From assembly GCF_910592395.1 (NCBI RefSeq), contig NC_088316.1, positions 1,736,001 to 1,800,000 of the forward strand: a DNA stretch of 64,000 bases, written 5' to 3'. Of the stretch, positions 49,191 to 61,624 are shown piece after piece (the first letter of the stretch is position 1; the number at the start of each line of letters is the position of its first letter). The position numbers and the translations under genes are program-made. The notes beneath the pieces were generated by a model. The model ran no database searches and was not told where the DNA came from. It was given only the letters and a program-made list of their open reading frames with translations. This stretch comes from Lineus longissimus (Eukaryota > Nemertea > Pilidiophora > Heteronemertea > Lineidae).

Positions 49191-49789
49191 CCTTGATATT
49201 GAGCCGAGGTCTACTTTTTCTTTGGATATTCTTCCCTTTCGCACCGGGTGTCCCCTGGGTTTTAATCAGGGACGTCCAGCACTTGGTTAAAGCAGATAGG
49301 GGGCCAATGTGACCTCGACCCTCTGGGAGGAAATATAAGCATGATACATAGTTATATAGTAATTCATAATGCATGTTATATAGTAACCACTCGATAGGAT
49401 TGTACGGGGATATCCAAGTGGAGCTAAGCTCTGCTCTTGTCACATCCTATGTCACACGTCACGCATGATGAGTTAATGATCAGGAAAACATTGTTTGTAT
49501 TAATCCCCGTGAAGAAATCAGAACATCGTGTTGTGTCCATGCCTCTTGATCACACGGAGTTATCTTATTTTGCAGCGTATACTATCACAGACAAATTTCT
49601 TCTGACGATGTTCTTTTGGTAAAAGTCAAATATTTCTGTAATGTCATCACCTTATGCAATGGGCAAAGACCCCCCCGCGCAGTAAAAATACCTTGGGTGG
49701 GTGATTTTGATGACCACCGTTACACGTATGCATGGTGTTTTTAACCAATTTCACATTCACTCTCTTACCCACCAAAAGTTATATTTAGA

Positions 49790-49994
49790 TTAAAGGGACA
49801 AATTGGGCGTGGTATTTACCTGGCCAGGAGGGTAATGACACTGCTTGCCACCATGCGCCGCCACTTGTTTGATCACAGTGATGCTGATCTTTAGTGATTT
49901 TCGCAAGTGTTTTTAAAATCTTTTTTGTGCATATAGTCACGGCCTTGAGACTGCAGATTTGACTCCCTGGCTCCTGCCGATATACCCCCTTTAA
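49790..49994. mobile_element. Short inverted-repeat transposon, third copy
   Basis: Starts TTAAAGGGACAAATTGGGCG and ends GGCTCCTGCCGATATACCCC with CCTTTAAG beyond. The start matches 1941-2020 and the end matches the termini at 20368 and 36921, linking these copies into one family. Confidence 0.6.
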
Positions 49995-50007
49995 GACATT
50001 ACATTTT

Positions 50008-50223
50008 TCAAATATTTTGAAATATCAACATTGCACTTGTTGCATGGGTGGGGTGCACAAGATAAAGACACCCCCTTCTTTGACCATTAGTGTCACAAAA
50101 GATTATCAAATCACTGACAAATTCTTGGAACCTGCGTCGAGGACAAATATTTTCCAAGGCGCGTAGGCGCCTGGCATGGTCCGTGGGGGCATCTATGGCA
50201 TTTTTGTCATAATCCTTGTCCAC
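50008..50223 (-). other. Coding-like minus-strand ORF, hypothetical
   Basis: About 71 codons containing DKDYDKNAIDAPTDHARRL and FQEFVSDLIIFCDTNG, a composition more like real protein than most ORFs nearby. An AG acceptor lies just upstream (CTGTCATTAG), but the distance to the ORF at 50245-50690 is too short for an intron. It may be one broken gene with that ORF. Confidence 0.25.
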
Positions 50224-50244
50224 ATTCCAATCTAATGACAGTGG

Positions 50245-50690
50245 TCACATACCTAAAAAGTACAAAAACTGAGAAATGTAACAAATGAGCCGAAATAATC
50301 TTGATTTTTTTGAGGATTTAGAAATCGTCCAGAGTCTTTTCTGAGTCAAAATCTCGAAGTCCCCTCTACTGGATCCGCGCCACATGTGGATAACTACCCT
50401 GAAGACGTTGAAAGAGTCCGCAACTTCCACTTCGCCAAACCCCTCTCCCCCCCCCCCCCCCAGGTAACCTTCATGGTTGTAGTAAGTACCGCTCCCTGCA
50501 TTGCCTGCATTGCCTGCATTGCCCGTATTGCCTGTGTTGCCTGCATTACCTGTATTGCCTCCTTGGTCAGAATCCAATGTGACCCAGTCAGAGTGCCCCC
50601 ATTCGAAATTGACCCAAGTGTAGGCGGCCACATTATATTTCTTCGCACGGCAATGCGCAATCTTATTTAACCTCGAGAGATATTATAGAT
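50245..50690 (-). other. Gly-Asn-repeat ORF, possible exon or gene remnant
   Basis: The minus-strand frame is open for about 148 codons without an early ATG. It reads NKIAHCRAKKYN, then Trp-rich YTWVNFEWGHSDW, then a Gly-Asn-Ala/Thr tandem repeat, a Gly run encoded by a C homopolymer (50449-50461) and EVEVADSFNVF. The composition suggests an extracellular low-complexity protein. The homopolymer makes the frame beyond it unsure. No family recognised. Confidence 0.35.
50494..50562. repeat. 9-bp tandem repeat (TTGCCTGCA type)
   Basis: About eight imperfect 9-bp units of TTGCCTGCA, which on the minus strand encode Gly-Asn-Ala/Thr steps of the ORF at 50245-50690. Confidence 0.85.
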
Positions 50691-51032
50691 TTGACAACAT
50701 TATTGTATTATCTATTCGGGTGTCATCAATGGCGTCCATCACCAACGACCTCCAGGTGACCTTCAGGCCAATCATTTGAATAATGTCTACTCAAACCACA
50801 TCCCTATGACACAAAAATATAAATTTCATAATGCAATCGTAGTGCACTTTGGTCGCGCTATAGTCCTCGGGCGAGGTTGCAACAGGTTGCATTGTCACGG
50901 GCTCAACATCTTAGCCGACGAGCGAGGAAAACAATGGCGGAACTGACAAGACAGGAAATTCATAATGCAAAGATGACAACTGGATCAATGGGATTTTGAA
51001 GATCATCTTTTCATAAGTTCAAGAATAATGCG

Positions 51033-51224
51033 ATGCGGTCGTTGACAATGCGGATTTTCTGTTTGTTTGGGTTGGCGGTGAAGCAAGTGGTTTTGTGCCA
51101 ATTCTCATTACCATTCTCTCCTCAAGGATGCGGACTCAATACCACCTGTTGTTGGGCATGGTTCGGGAGAAGAACAGGAGAGAGGTTATCATATTATATT
51201 CCGAAGTCGCGAAAGTCGATTTAA
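51033..51224 (+). CDS. Possible small secreted peptide precursor, hypothetical
   Basis: 63 codons. MRSLTMRIFCLFGLAVKQVV resembles a signal peptide, though the internal Lys weakens it. A Cys-containing segment follows and ends TTCCWAWFGRR, where F-G-R-R is the classic signal for C-terminal amidation and dibasic cleavage in animal neuropeptides. About 20 residues of basic tail remain. Short ORFs like this arise by chance, and no upstream exon or second peptide copy is visible. Confidence 0.2.
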   Translation: MRSLTMRIFCLFGLAVKQVVLCQFSLPFSPQGCGLNTTCCWAWFGRRTGERLSYYIPKSRKSI

Positions 51225-51425
51225 AAGTGACCGTTATGCTCAGGGGTGAAGATGTTTGACCTCAAAGGTTGGCGATCTTTCAAATCTCGAGGAAATTAAT
51301 TTGAATTATTATCATCATTATTCACTGCGATAATCTCCTGTTGCTGAAACTGCTGTTCCCACCTGAGGTGGTGTTCAAAAGATCACATCGAAATTTGCAT
51401 TCAAGTGTAACTTGACTCATTTCAG

Positions 51426-52030
51426 TCTGATGGTATCTCCAGCAACGCAAGCCTCATATTGTTGGTAATACCAGCCCTAACTTGATGGTAACTCCAACTT
51501 TAAGTTGAAGGTAACTCCAGCCTTAGGCTGATGGTAAGTAAAGCTTTGAGTTAGAGAGTAACGCCAGACTCAATATGATGGTAACTCCAGCTTTAAGTTG
51601 ATGGTAACTCCAGCTTTAAGTTGAAGGTAACTCCAGCCTTAGGCTGATGGTAAGTAAAGCTTTGAGTTAGAGAGTAACGCCAGACTCAATATGATGGTAA
51701 CTCCAGCTTTAAGTTGATGGTAACTCCAGCTTTAAGTTGATGGTAACTCCAGCTTTAAGTTGATGGTAACTCTATACTCTATACTTTGGATAGTAACGCC
51801 ATGCAGCCTCAACTAGTTGGTAACTCCCAGCTTTAAGTTGATGGTAATTCCAGCCTCACGTTGAGGGTTTAGGATTGCGGGTAACGCCAACCTAAAAGCA
51901 ATACACTGTAAGTATTTGGTAACTCCAGCCCTTGTTGATGGTAACTTTCTAAATTGGAAAGTAACGCCATGCAGCCTCAAATTGTTGGTAACTCTCAGCA
52001 TGATGTTGATGATAACCCCAGCCTTATGTT
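51426..52030. repeat. 23-bp degenerate tandem repeat field
   Basis: Many variants of TTGATGGTAACTCCAGCTTT, with a higher-order duplication of 116 bp (GTTGAAGGTAACTCCAGCC at 51504 and 51620). Copies become less regular toward the right end. Confidence 0.85.
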
Positions 52031-52039
52031 AATGGCCAG

Positions 52040-54800
52040 CATAAAGTTGTAAGAGTAGGCCTAATGGTCAAACATGTAAGCCATGCATTAACGCTTTCCT
52101 CACGCTACAGTGTAAACCTTGGTGTCGAGTTTGACAACCCATTGAAGACGGACGCATCTGATACCTTGTGGTCTGCTTAGGCAGCGTTCTTCCTTTTCTT
52201 CACAGCGTCCTCGGGCGACACAATAAACACAGCGGTCCCAAAAACCTGCGTCCTTGAAATAAGCAAGGCATGAATAATGAAGTTATGATAATACTGAGAT
52301 ATTCGCAGTGTTCCTGAGATTCTACTACGCTCCTTTCTTGTGGGGACAATGATAGGAAAACTGAACAAACTCTCATTCATCTTGATAATGTCCTCAATGA
52401 CAGGTATTATAGCCGCCATTCATTCGGAACGCTGCAGGTTGATCCATGCAAATTTATGCAAATTTGGTATCGCGGGGTCCCAGAATATTAGAAGACCTCT
52501 TCAAGAGAGACCAGAGAGGTTTTGTGATCTTATGACGCAGGCGCGCGTAAGGATTTCAACATTATGTAAGAACTATTTACCGCAGGCGTTATTGTTTCCG
52601 CAATCTTTAGCGATTCTGGATCCCAGGTCCTGGATGAACTTTGGTGACTTGTCGCTTCTTTATCAAAAAGTCACCATCTGACAAGATATTATTCAACCAC
52701 TAATGGAATATTGCGTGATGTATGCGGACATTACATCCAATCTGATGTCATTATCTGTCATCACGTGACTAATGTACACTGCGGACCAAATCTCAGCCAT
52801 TCTTGTAACAGACGGCATGAGATTACTGCACCAGACAGGACAGAATTTCGTAATAATGTATATGCGCGTGAGACAGTATACGAATCCTACGAATCCAACT
52901 AAATGTCGATCTCCATTGTAGTAGGCTTAAACAAGATCTATATGAAATTCAAACTCGAACAGGTTGGATTCGGTTCTCACTGTCTGTCACTGCGAAATTT
53001 CCCAAGAAAGAGAGTTCGTGTCGTGAGTGTACACTGTCGCCTGTGATTACACTCCGGAGGCAGTGGATTCGGTCGCTTCGGCAATTCTGCTGGCATGCCC
53101 TCTTGCATAACTTGGAAAGGTGTAAAGCCTTCTCTGGTAAGACGGATACAACGGTTGTATTGGGAGTGTAGCAGAGAGCGATGGCTTTGCAAAGCTTCAC
53201 TTGAGGCACAACAAGCTTCTAACTGACTCAACTTCGATACGAAACCGATCAAATTTGTTCCCACAACCGTTCTCAGAATGAAGAAATTTTACAACTCTTT
53301 AATTGATTCGTGAGATATCGGCCATTGTAGTTAGGTTCGAGCAGACGACCACCGACTTCATGAATAGCTAATGGGAACAGAGACAACACGCTTCAACGGG
53401 CAATTCTGATTGTGATGAAGGTGACCGCGAGAGACAACCTGGATCACTGAAGCATAACAGCTTGTAACATGCATATTTGTATACACATGACGATGGTTAA
53501 ACCCCTGGGGACGAGATCTTACCAGCACAACATCACCAGATGTCAAAATTCTTACGTGAGATCACGAAAAGGCCAGATTCATTGGGTATATTATTAAAGA
53601 TCATGGATTCATGTACCAAGTTTTATAACTCACTTTCGAACGTGATGACCCCATACATCATGAAAAAACCTTTCACCGTCTTGTCCTTTGTTAAGTTTTA
53701 TTCAGTCTTCAGATTAAATTTATAGTGGACATTTATTGAAATGAATATTGTTACGTCCGCTTGAATAGGATGTTGTTTAGTTTAAGAATTAGACCACGGT
53801 TTTATCATGTCTGCGGGCGATTGGGGGTATAATTCGTCCATGTCCATCATCCGATTGAAAAAAAAAGTCGTCGCGCGGAACAACCTTCATTTCAAACATG
53901 GTGTGCGAAACAGTGCGGTCTTGGGACAGCCGGCGGTGAAGCCGTCCAAAATTCTGTCTTTCGTCCGACGTCTTAACACAACTAAACATGCCAATTTGAG
54001 TCCTGGACATCCTGGGCGCCCGGCCTTTTACTCGGTATTGAGCTTATGTAAGCAGGTGGGGAAGGTGCTTGCCATTTACACTGGTATGCGAGGATGAGTT
54101 CTTAAAGATTCTGCAGTATTTCTCGCCAGAGTGTCCATACTCTGGCGCAGTATTTGTATGTTATGAGGCGGTCCTACTAGAATATGCTTGAATGATGTCT
54201 GCTTTAGAGTGCGGTGTGTCGTTGACCCACGGATGGCACAACCTCTCACGACCAGCGCGGACCAAAGACCTTGCTTCGGCTCCCCAGTGCGGTATGCCAT
54301 CCATCAATGGCCAATTCCACCCAATCATTCCGACCACATAATGCGCATACTCATTTCTATTTCACGTCCATAGAGACCGGTCTATTTGACGTCAGGTGCA
54401 CAATGTCCCAACTCGTTAGATAGCAAGATGGCGTGCACTTAGTGGCGACGATAGTTGTTCATGCAGAAAGTTATAATTGTTACAGTGTCCTCGAAGAAGA
54501 CGCGGAGACACATGCGTCGATCGGAGGCATTCTGAGGAAAGCAGGGCTATGTTCGCTTCGTCAGCTCTCACGCATCCTGAACTTAGTGCACCACTTGGCA
54601 CAAATGGCCGAGCCTCAGTAATATGTGAAAGGGGAGGAGCATATACGACTGATTTCGGTATACTAGGATGGCTCTCACGCAACTTGTGTTAGAGTTGGAG
54701 AAGCGAACATCAACCCATGATTCCCTCAGGATGAAGAGAGAGAGATCTGTGCAGAAGATGCCCTCCTGATTGATCGGATGAAGAAAAAAACGTGTTGCGT
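52040..54800. other. Stretch without a supported gene, less AT-rich
   Basis: Overlapping ORFs up to about 110 codons on both strands, none with a recognisable domain. Base composition is less AT-rich than the preceding region, which by itself gives more open frames. Confidence 0.4.
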
Positions 54801-56930
54801 GATATATGCCACACGGAGACAAGTTGTCTGATCAGAACTTTGCAAAAACGGCGAGATGACCGCGGTTTCAATCGTTCAGCGTAAGTGAGTTACGCCGGCG
54901 TTCTATAACTGAAGTACATTTGCCAAAACAAATGCCATAGACATAAAAAGATACCAAGGTACAGATGGTCCAAAAGCCTCTTCGGTGTGAGAGTTTCACA
55001 TATACAGCCTCGGCTACCTCGGGGAATGGGCGGTCCGTGCACTGAGATGAGTGTTTTTCCCCGCCAAAAAATGCCCAGAAGTACATGTACTCAGCATTGC
55101 GTCGGCTGGAAAGTCCTTGTAACGACTGTGTTGCAGGGAGAGAGCCTCAGGTCCGCTAGTGTTTGGTTAGTTCCGCATCCCAGCTCAGTTTTATGAGGAC
55201 AAAGTCACAACCAGAAGGCATGTTCCATTCCTCATCATACCCGGAAATATCATGCCATTCACTTCGATGATAACACACAAAACAAGTGTCCAGCCAAGAA
55301 GGTTTTATAAACTGAACCTCCTTGGTCCAGCCTATTGAAACAGCCGCGCCGAACCGATGAAAAAAGGTCCAAACTCTCCGCAAATATAACTTCGTCCTCT
55401 GGCTGTATCTTCTCTAGTCTTTCCGCCAGTATCAGCTGTGATTCTGTTGCCAGGTCCGTGAGCCCACGTGCGGGTGACAAGTTACATAATCCATTGGTAC
55501 TTTGACAGACAACCCTAATTTGCCTGTTCATTATCGCAGAAGATATATCAAAAGTTTGATGACACAACCGAGTGGGTGGCAGGACAGAACCAGTGGGGAA
55601 GTGAATCTATCATCATACGCGACCGGCCAATTTCTCCGAATATCTTTGGCAGAACATCCAGATAGCTCCCATGCAGCGTCTGCATCACACATTATGAGCC
55701 GAGAGTCCATGATCCCGCAATTTATACCCAAAATCTCGCGAAGGGGTCCAAGTATCGTACTCACCCCCTGGAACGACTCGGAGACAATTTGACGGAGTGT
55801 GTCTCAACATACCTTGATACACGCGAGTAGTGCATTGTGTACAGCCGTGTGGATTTCGTCGGCAGGTCAAATCGACCTGGAACACAGTATTTGCTGTGTT
55901 TCATCCTAAGAAAATACGTGTATTTACTCTGAAAACGTGTACATGTTCTCATGTCTTCTTGAGATGAAACAATAGTGATATTTGTATGGACGATTGCATG
56001 CAGACGACAGCGTGTTTGACAACATTGGGACCGAAGGCGAGCAGACGATATGGTCGCCATGGTTTTTGGACAAACTGTCCTCCCCTGTATATGGGGTGGG
56101 ACGATTTGGGGCCAGTGAATCCTTGCGCACCGCCTGGGAAGCTGGGCGACCCTCATTGCCAGAGAAAAGGGATACTGTATACTGCTGTGGCGACAAGACA
56201 CCTTTTTAAAAGCAAACTCCGTCGGTACCGTGAGATGGGGTGACTCGACAATGCGGAGTGAAAGTGTCCAAAATTTCCCAAAAAATGGCAAATTGGATAA
56301 CCATAGCTTGAGTAAGACACTTTACCCTTGTATTGGGCGGATCCAGGGACGGTTTGAGGAATCCAGACGACACCATAATATCACTGATGCAAGATGGCTT
56401 TTATTTTCTGGTAAAAAAACGCAGCCGTCTGTGCGATAACAAGTGATTTCGCTGACATTGCATTTGCGAATAAGGTCAATCCTGGGGATCCGAGCGCAAC
56501 AGGGAACTAGATCAGTCTCTGTCAAAACAACTTTCACGTCCTTGAGTCATTTGGCAGCAAAAAGTTTGGTTTATTGCATAGATGTGGCTGTCTCCTGCCA
56601 AAGTGACACATTCACAATGAGGACAATGTGGCCCATTACGACGAGCGAGATAAAAACTGTCCTCTCTTCCAAAACATCTATACATTTCGAAAACACTCAT
56701 CCATAACTTGATATTCTTATGCAAATTAATAACGAAATGGTCCAAAAGGATGCATTTGAAAGCCATATTGCCATAACGAATTGTTGGGGACAGGAGCAAT
56801 CAGTGTTGGAATTCCTGAACAGCAGGTGTCCTCGATGCGATTTTGAAGATTGTGCCGCTGGAGTCAACAGTTGGAGAGTGCGGGTGAAGGGTACCGGACC
56901 GCTGTAGGCCCATCCTGACATAACCATTGA
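54800..56930 (-). pseudogene. Frame-broken coding-like region, possibly a decayed gene
   Basis: Several adjacent minus-strand ORFs read like protein but switch frame every 150-250 bases. Examples are PHCPHCECVTLAG (near 56620), NVSEITCYRTDGCVFLPEN (near 56420), VPGGEYDTWTPSRDFGYKL (near 55740), CDADAAWELSGCSAKDIRR (near 55670), ESQLILAERLEKIQPEDEV (near 55430) and GWTKEVQFIKPSWLDTC (near 55310). Some breaks coincide with possible splice sites, but the implied introns would be under 60 bases. It may be a pseudogene, an old transposon ORF, or a real gene with short exons. I do not recognise the family. Confidence 0.25.
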
Positions 56931-58050
56931 CCCTCAATGTATTGGCATTGCTAAGCTTCCAAACAACGCGCGTCGTATGGGCGGAGGCTACGGAGGTAAT
57001 ACCACTGGATGGCAGTGACAGCCGAGTGCCATCTTCATTCCAATTAAACCCATTAAAAAGAATACCAATTATAAGTAATTACTCTTGCAAAATTACTAAC
57101 CTTCGTTTTGAATAATGGGTTTATTGAGCCATTCTTATGATGTCAGAATCCGTCTTTTTGGACGTGTGATACGCATGACGTCTGATGATTGTGACACGGG
57201 ACACCAGTTCCTGATTGTGACTTTTTTAAGAAGGACCTCGCAGGGGGTTGAAAAGACAAGACTGGACTAACCAGGGGAGGGAGTGGAGTTCGATTCTTTT
57301 AAAATGATTGATATAATTATCTTCGTAGAAGAAAAGACAACTTCGTTCATTCCCAAGCGTGACTTTAGCAATCGATTTAGTGAGGCTTGGTGTGACAGTA
57401 ATCAGTGTCCGCCTGTAAGAAGTGTCCCCATATTGGTGACTTCATATTACTTAATCTGACCCAACCGACTCCACCAGTCCCTTTAAGATTTCAAATTACG
57501 GCCCAATTTATTATGTTTGCTTTGGGGGAAACAATTTAGATTCTTTTGAAAGGTGTAAATAGTTGGTTCAAAGCTACCTTCTTGAGCTAATTAACAAACC
57601 CTGGAATGACTACTTGAAACCTCTTGGGACACCATTAGCATCTACATTAGCATCTCAAACTCATTACTGGTGTTATAATCTGTAACAATAGACTGGAGGG
57701 GGCCAGATGTCTGGAGACACTTTCACACTGATCAGAAAGTTTTGGGGCTCTGTGGTGAAACTCTAAAGACAGCCAACTTCGTTGCAAAAAACGGGCTCAC
57801 TGTCTTACATGCATCTCAAAAATGCCAAAAGAAGAAGAAGATTGGGCCAATTCAAACATCATCAATTTCGAATCACCTACATGAGGACCTATTGATACCC
57901 GACCATCTTGGGAAGAGGTTGGGGGATGATGCAGTCAATTCATCCCTTCTTTTGAAGGACAACAGCCGCTATGGCATTTGGTTCCTGTCCATCAGAAAGA
58001 AGTGAGACTGGAGACGAATGTGACCGATGACTTTGGTGAATCGTTTTCAG
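56931..58050. other. Intergenic stretch
   Basis: No coherent exon seen. The sequence CCAGTCCCTTTAAG at 57473-57488 resembles the terminus of the TTAAAGGG element family. Confidence 0.4.
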
Positions 58051-58160
58051 GGACAGAGATGACTTGGTGGAGGATGTCAAGAACTTCAACAGAGCCACAA
58101 TGCTTGTGCCATCTGGTGGAAATCCCATCACAAGCACTGTGGCTCTGTTGCTGTATCTGA
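58051..58160 (+). other. Possible exon containing a strong hairpin
   Basis: After an acceptor (CGTTTTCAG) the frame reads RDDLVEDVKNFNRATMLVPS and on through a hydrophobic stretch; it is open to 58324. Within it, 58088-58108 and 58129-58149 are inverted repeats at 20 of 21 bases around a 20-base loop. No donor or partner exon was identified. Confidence 0.25.
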
Positions 58161-58569
58161 CACTGTCGTCATTGCGTCATGCAATTCATCTATTACCAGG
58201 GATACACAGAATAGGGTCATATCATATCCTCCTCCATATTCTAAAGGGGGGATATTGTCTTCCTCAACCAGATTACAACCTGTGCCCAGGTTTCCTGTGG
58301 TTTTGGGGCAGGGGTGTCATATGATTTTTACTTATGAAGAGAAGGGGTCATATGAATATACTGGCAGCAGAAAGGACCATTCTCCTCCAAGTGGTGTCCA
58401 AGTTGTAGTATCCTTCAAAACCAAGGTAAAACAAGTCTCCCTTGGTTTGAATCAATGACGGACAGCATGCCAGGGACCCACTAGGTCCCAGTGGTGCTCC
58501 CCTGGGGTCAAATCACCTGCAAACACTTAGTGTTGCATAACAAACAATACAGGGACAAAAAGATTCCAA

Positions 58570-61500
58570 TTTCAATAGATTTTCACACTTTTATTCTACA
58601 GTCCAAATACAATATGTACAACCTTGGGGCAATGGAGACAAACAAAAGATAATTGAAGAGAACTTTGAAGACAAATAGCACATAGTTGTGACAATAGTGT
58701 CAAAGACACAATTAGTTATGGTCAGTTTCAAAAACAGCTGGAGAACTTCACAGTCCATTTTGTATCACTTGTACACAATAATACACTTGAGGGTTCATGC
58801 AACTTGAGTTGAAACACCTGTACTAATGGCCAGTGACCACAATTTGGCAGCCTGCACCAAATATGATTATACACACAAGACTGGAACAGGTTAAAAAACT
58901 TTGTGTGTGGTTACCCCCAACATTTTTTGGATATGTTTTTCACCATACAAGTATATCTTTATCACAAACACACTCATACAATTTTTCAAATTCACACTCA
59001 TACAAATTCACGCATGCCCACTATCATACAATTTCACGCATAAATTCATTCAATGACTTCATACAAATTCACTTACACAGTAGATATACAAGCACATGGA
59101 TAGAATTGTCTTACAAAGTTCTCTCTCAAAATTCTACAAAAAGATTTAAAGACACATGTCTTCATGAAATTAAGGAAATAGATGATTGATACATAAATGG
59201 TTTCAAACCATTCTGAAACGGATTTTCTACCATACCATGATTATACAAAATTTGCATCAGATAATCTTGCAAAGAGATTTATACATGATTTCAACGAACA
59301 CATAATTCATTAGATTTGTTTACTATGTCAAGAAATCGGGCTACATCTGAAGGTTCTAGAAAAAAAAATTATATTTTTAGAATCACCCTTTTTTAGAATG
59401 ACTTCATGCTCTTTCCTCCAGTAATAAACTTTCATTGCCATTCAAATGTTTCTGATCAGACTGTTAAACTTGACTTTACACAGGTTTTCAATGCCGCAAA
59501 AACTTATAAACTATTTCAATATCGTCAGATCAGCACTCAAGCGAAGAATCATAACTCTAATGGTGTCCCGAAAAAAATTATTATTGTATTGTGCTCGAAT
59601 GTAGACTGTACACAAACAACAACCTGTTTCGTTCACCAGAGAGTTCAGTGCCTCGGAAACCCATTGTTGTTTTCACAAAAAGATGAGCAGCATCTAAGAT
59701 TCAGATGACAATCGGGAAATATCTGCGGCTTTGTCAACCATCACAGTCAGGTCTTCGTGTCTTTGATTGCAAAAACTCTGTACCAAGTCAAATTAAACAA
59801 AATATGAATACACTGCGCAGTTGATTGTGTACACGTTTACTGTGTATTATTCTAACTTGGTTGGAACCTGTGCCGTGAAAGACATTCTTGCCTGTATGAC
59901 ACAGTCAAGAATCACCAACAAAAAGAAAAATATGTATCCATTCATAATCATCTGGAGGTCAAGTCGACTCTGAACTAGCTGCATTTTCCCACGTTCTTTG
60001 CACTCCCGCCGAATTCAAACGGTCAGTCAGATTCTGACAGTCGAAAACAAGTGATTATTTTGTCACTGAAATCATGACATTCATATGATTAAGTTCACAC
60101 TAATTAACTAATTGAGTATTGATTACTAATCAATTTTTGAATTGAATACTCTTCTTTGCAAGTTCGAAAACGAAAGCGAAAATTTCTCAATTCAACCAGT
60201 AAATTGATTCAAAATACAAAGAAGAAGAGTGTGAACGAAATTTCCTCAGAATTTCATAGCATTTCATTTCTAAAATTGTGTCTTGCTTAAAACGTAAATC
60301 ATAAAACAATATATCAATAAAACATCTCCTAATCAAAAACTTACTGGAAGGTTTACAAAAATTTACAGCTTGTTTTTTAAACACGTTATGAAGCCCGCGG
60401 GGACCCGCCCCACCAGACTAAGGGGGCGGAATCAGGAATGTGGGAAAATGGACACGGTCGACTGTAACTTGACAATGAACCGAACAGGAAAACATACAGG
60501 AAGAGTTACGCACTAGAATGGCGCTTTTAGCAAAATATTGCGACAGATTTGACCAAACTGATGCAATGAGGTTGAAGTTCAAATGCCCATTTTCAATTTG
60601 ATCTCATATTCCTCAAAACGCACTTTGAAAGTGCAAGGAAAATTATACATGAAGTTTTGCAAAGATTTCTGAAAATTTTTCAAGATTTCTGAAAATTTCT
60701 CCAAAGCCTAGATTGTACACAGTGTACTTCGACGCGCCTAAGCATACCCCGCATCAGTCCAATTACACCGACGCAGACGTTTTTCTACGGAAGCAGAATC
60801 ATACAAATAATTAAATAACAGTTTTATGATTAAAAAATTAAACAATCTACAAAAATAATTTTGGCTTTGCACTGTACACTATCTGATTTTAGATAATTAA
60901 TTCTTAACAAACTTCTCAAGGAGCAGTGTTATATACTGTGGCATATTTTTTACAAATTTACAAGGCATTTTCAAATGTGCCGACGACCAGCTTTATGTTG
61001 ATTTATGTCCATTTATTCTTTCGTACGATTCAGCAGTAAGAATTCTTGGGTAACTTAATTGAACTAAAAATTTACACTAATATACATCTTGAAGCCATGC
61101 GTATGTACATGCACATTTACCCGTGCTAAGTACACAATCATAACAGGAAATGTTTGTTTCAAATTTTGAATTTCAAACATTCCCATGGGTTTTGGCGTTC
61201 GGAATCACCTCCATATAACCTTAGCACAACTTTGTTAATTTTCTACTGTACACAATATTTACATCCACAAATTGTTTCAAACACGTCATGATTCTGGCAG
61301 TGAGCAAACATTTCAAAATCCATATCAGTTACTACCTTTCAGCACTCAACGAAAATTACATTGATTCGGTCCTAAAAACCAGATTAAGTACAACGCCTTC
61401 AGCTTTTGACATCACCTCAGTCAAAAAGCCAATTATACAATTTTAATAAATGCCTTTACCTAATGGATTATTGAATCAGATAATTAATTATTGTCTATAT

Positions 61501-61624
61501 ATTAAATGCATATCACTAATATGATTAAAAGATATTTACAAAGGAAGAAATAGCAAACTTAAACATGGCATCTAGATCAGCAGTTTCAGCACAGCAGTGA
61601 TTTGGTTAGCGTCGAGCATTTCCT
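58570..61624 (-). other. Probable long 3' UTR or downstream flank of PLK4
   Basis: About 3 kb of AT-rich sequence after the PLK4 stop with no supported ORF on either strand. An AATAAA on the minus strand (58590-58595) is a plausible distal polyadenylation signal, but several nearer ones exist (for example near 61011), so the UTR length is unknown. Confidence 0.35.

Larger units (their letters stand above)
33830..49789. other. Sixteen-kilobase stretch without a supported gene
   Basis: AT-rich DNA with scattered short ORFs on both strands, none with a recognisable domain, a convincing signal peptide or in-phase splice partners. Homopolymer C runs occur near 41960. The longest isolated ORF (43121-43456, minus, 111 codons) has no other support. 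A transposon copy (36921), a CRE-like palindrome (42673) and a foldback fragment (49105) are entered separately. It could be intergenic or hold large introns or distal regulatory DNA. Confidence 0.5.
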
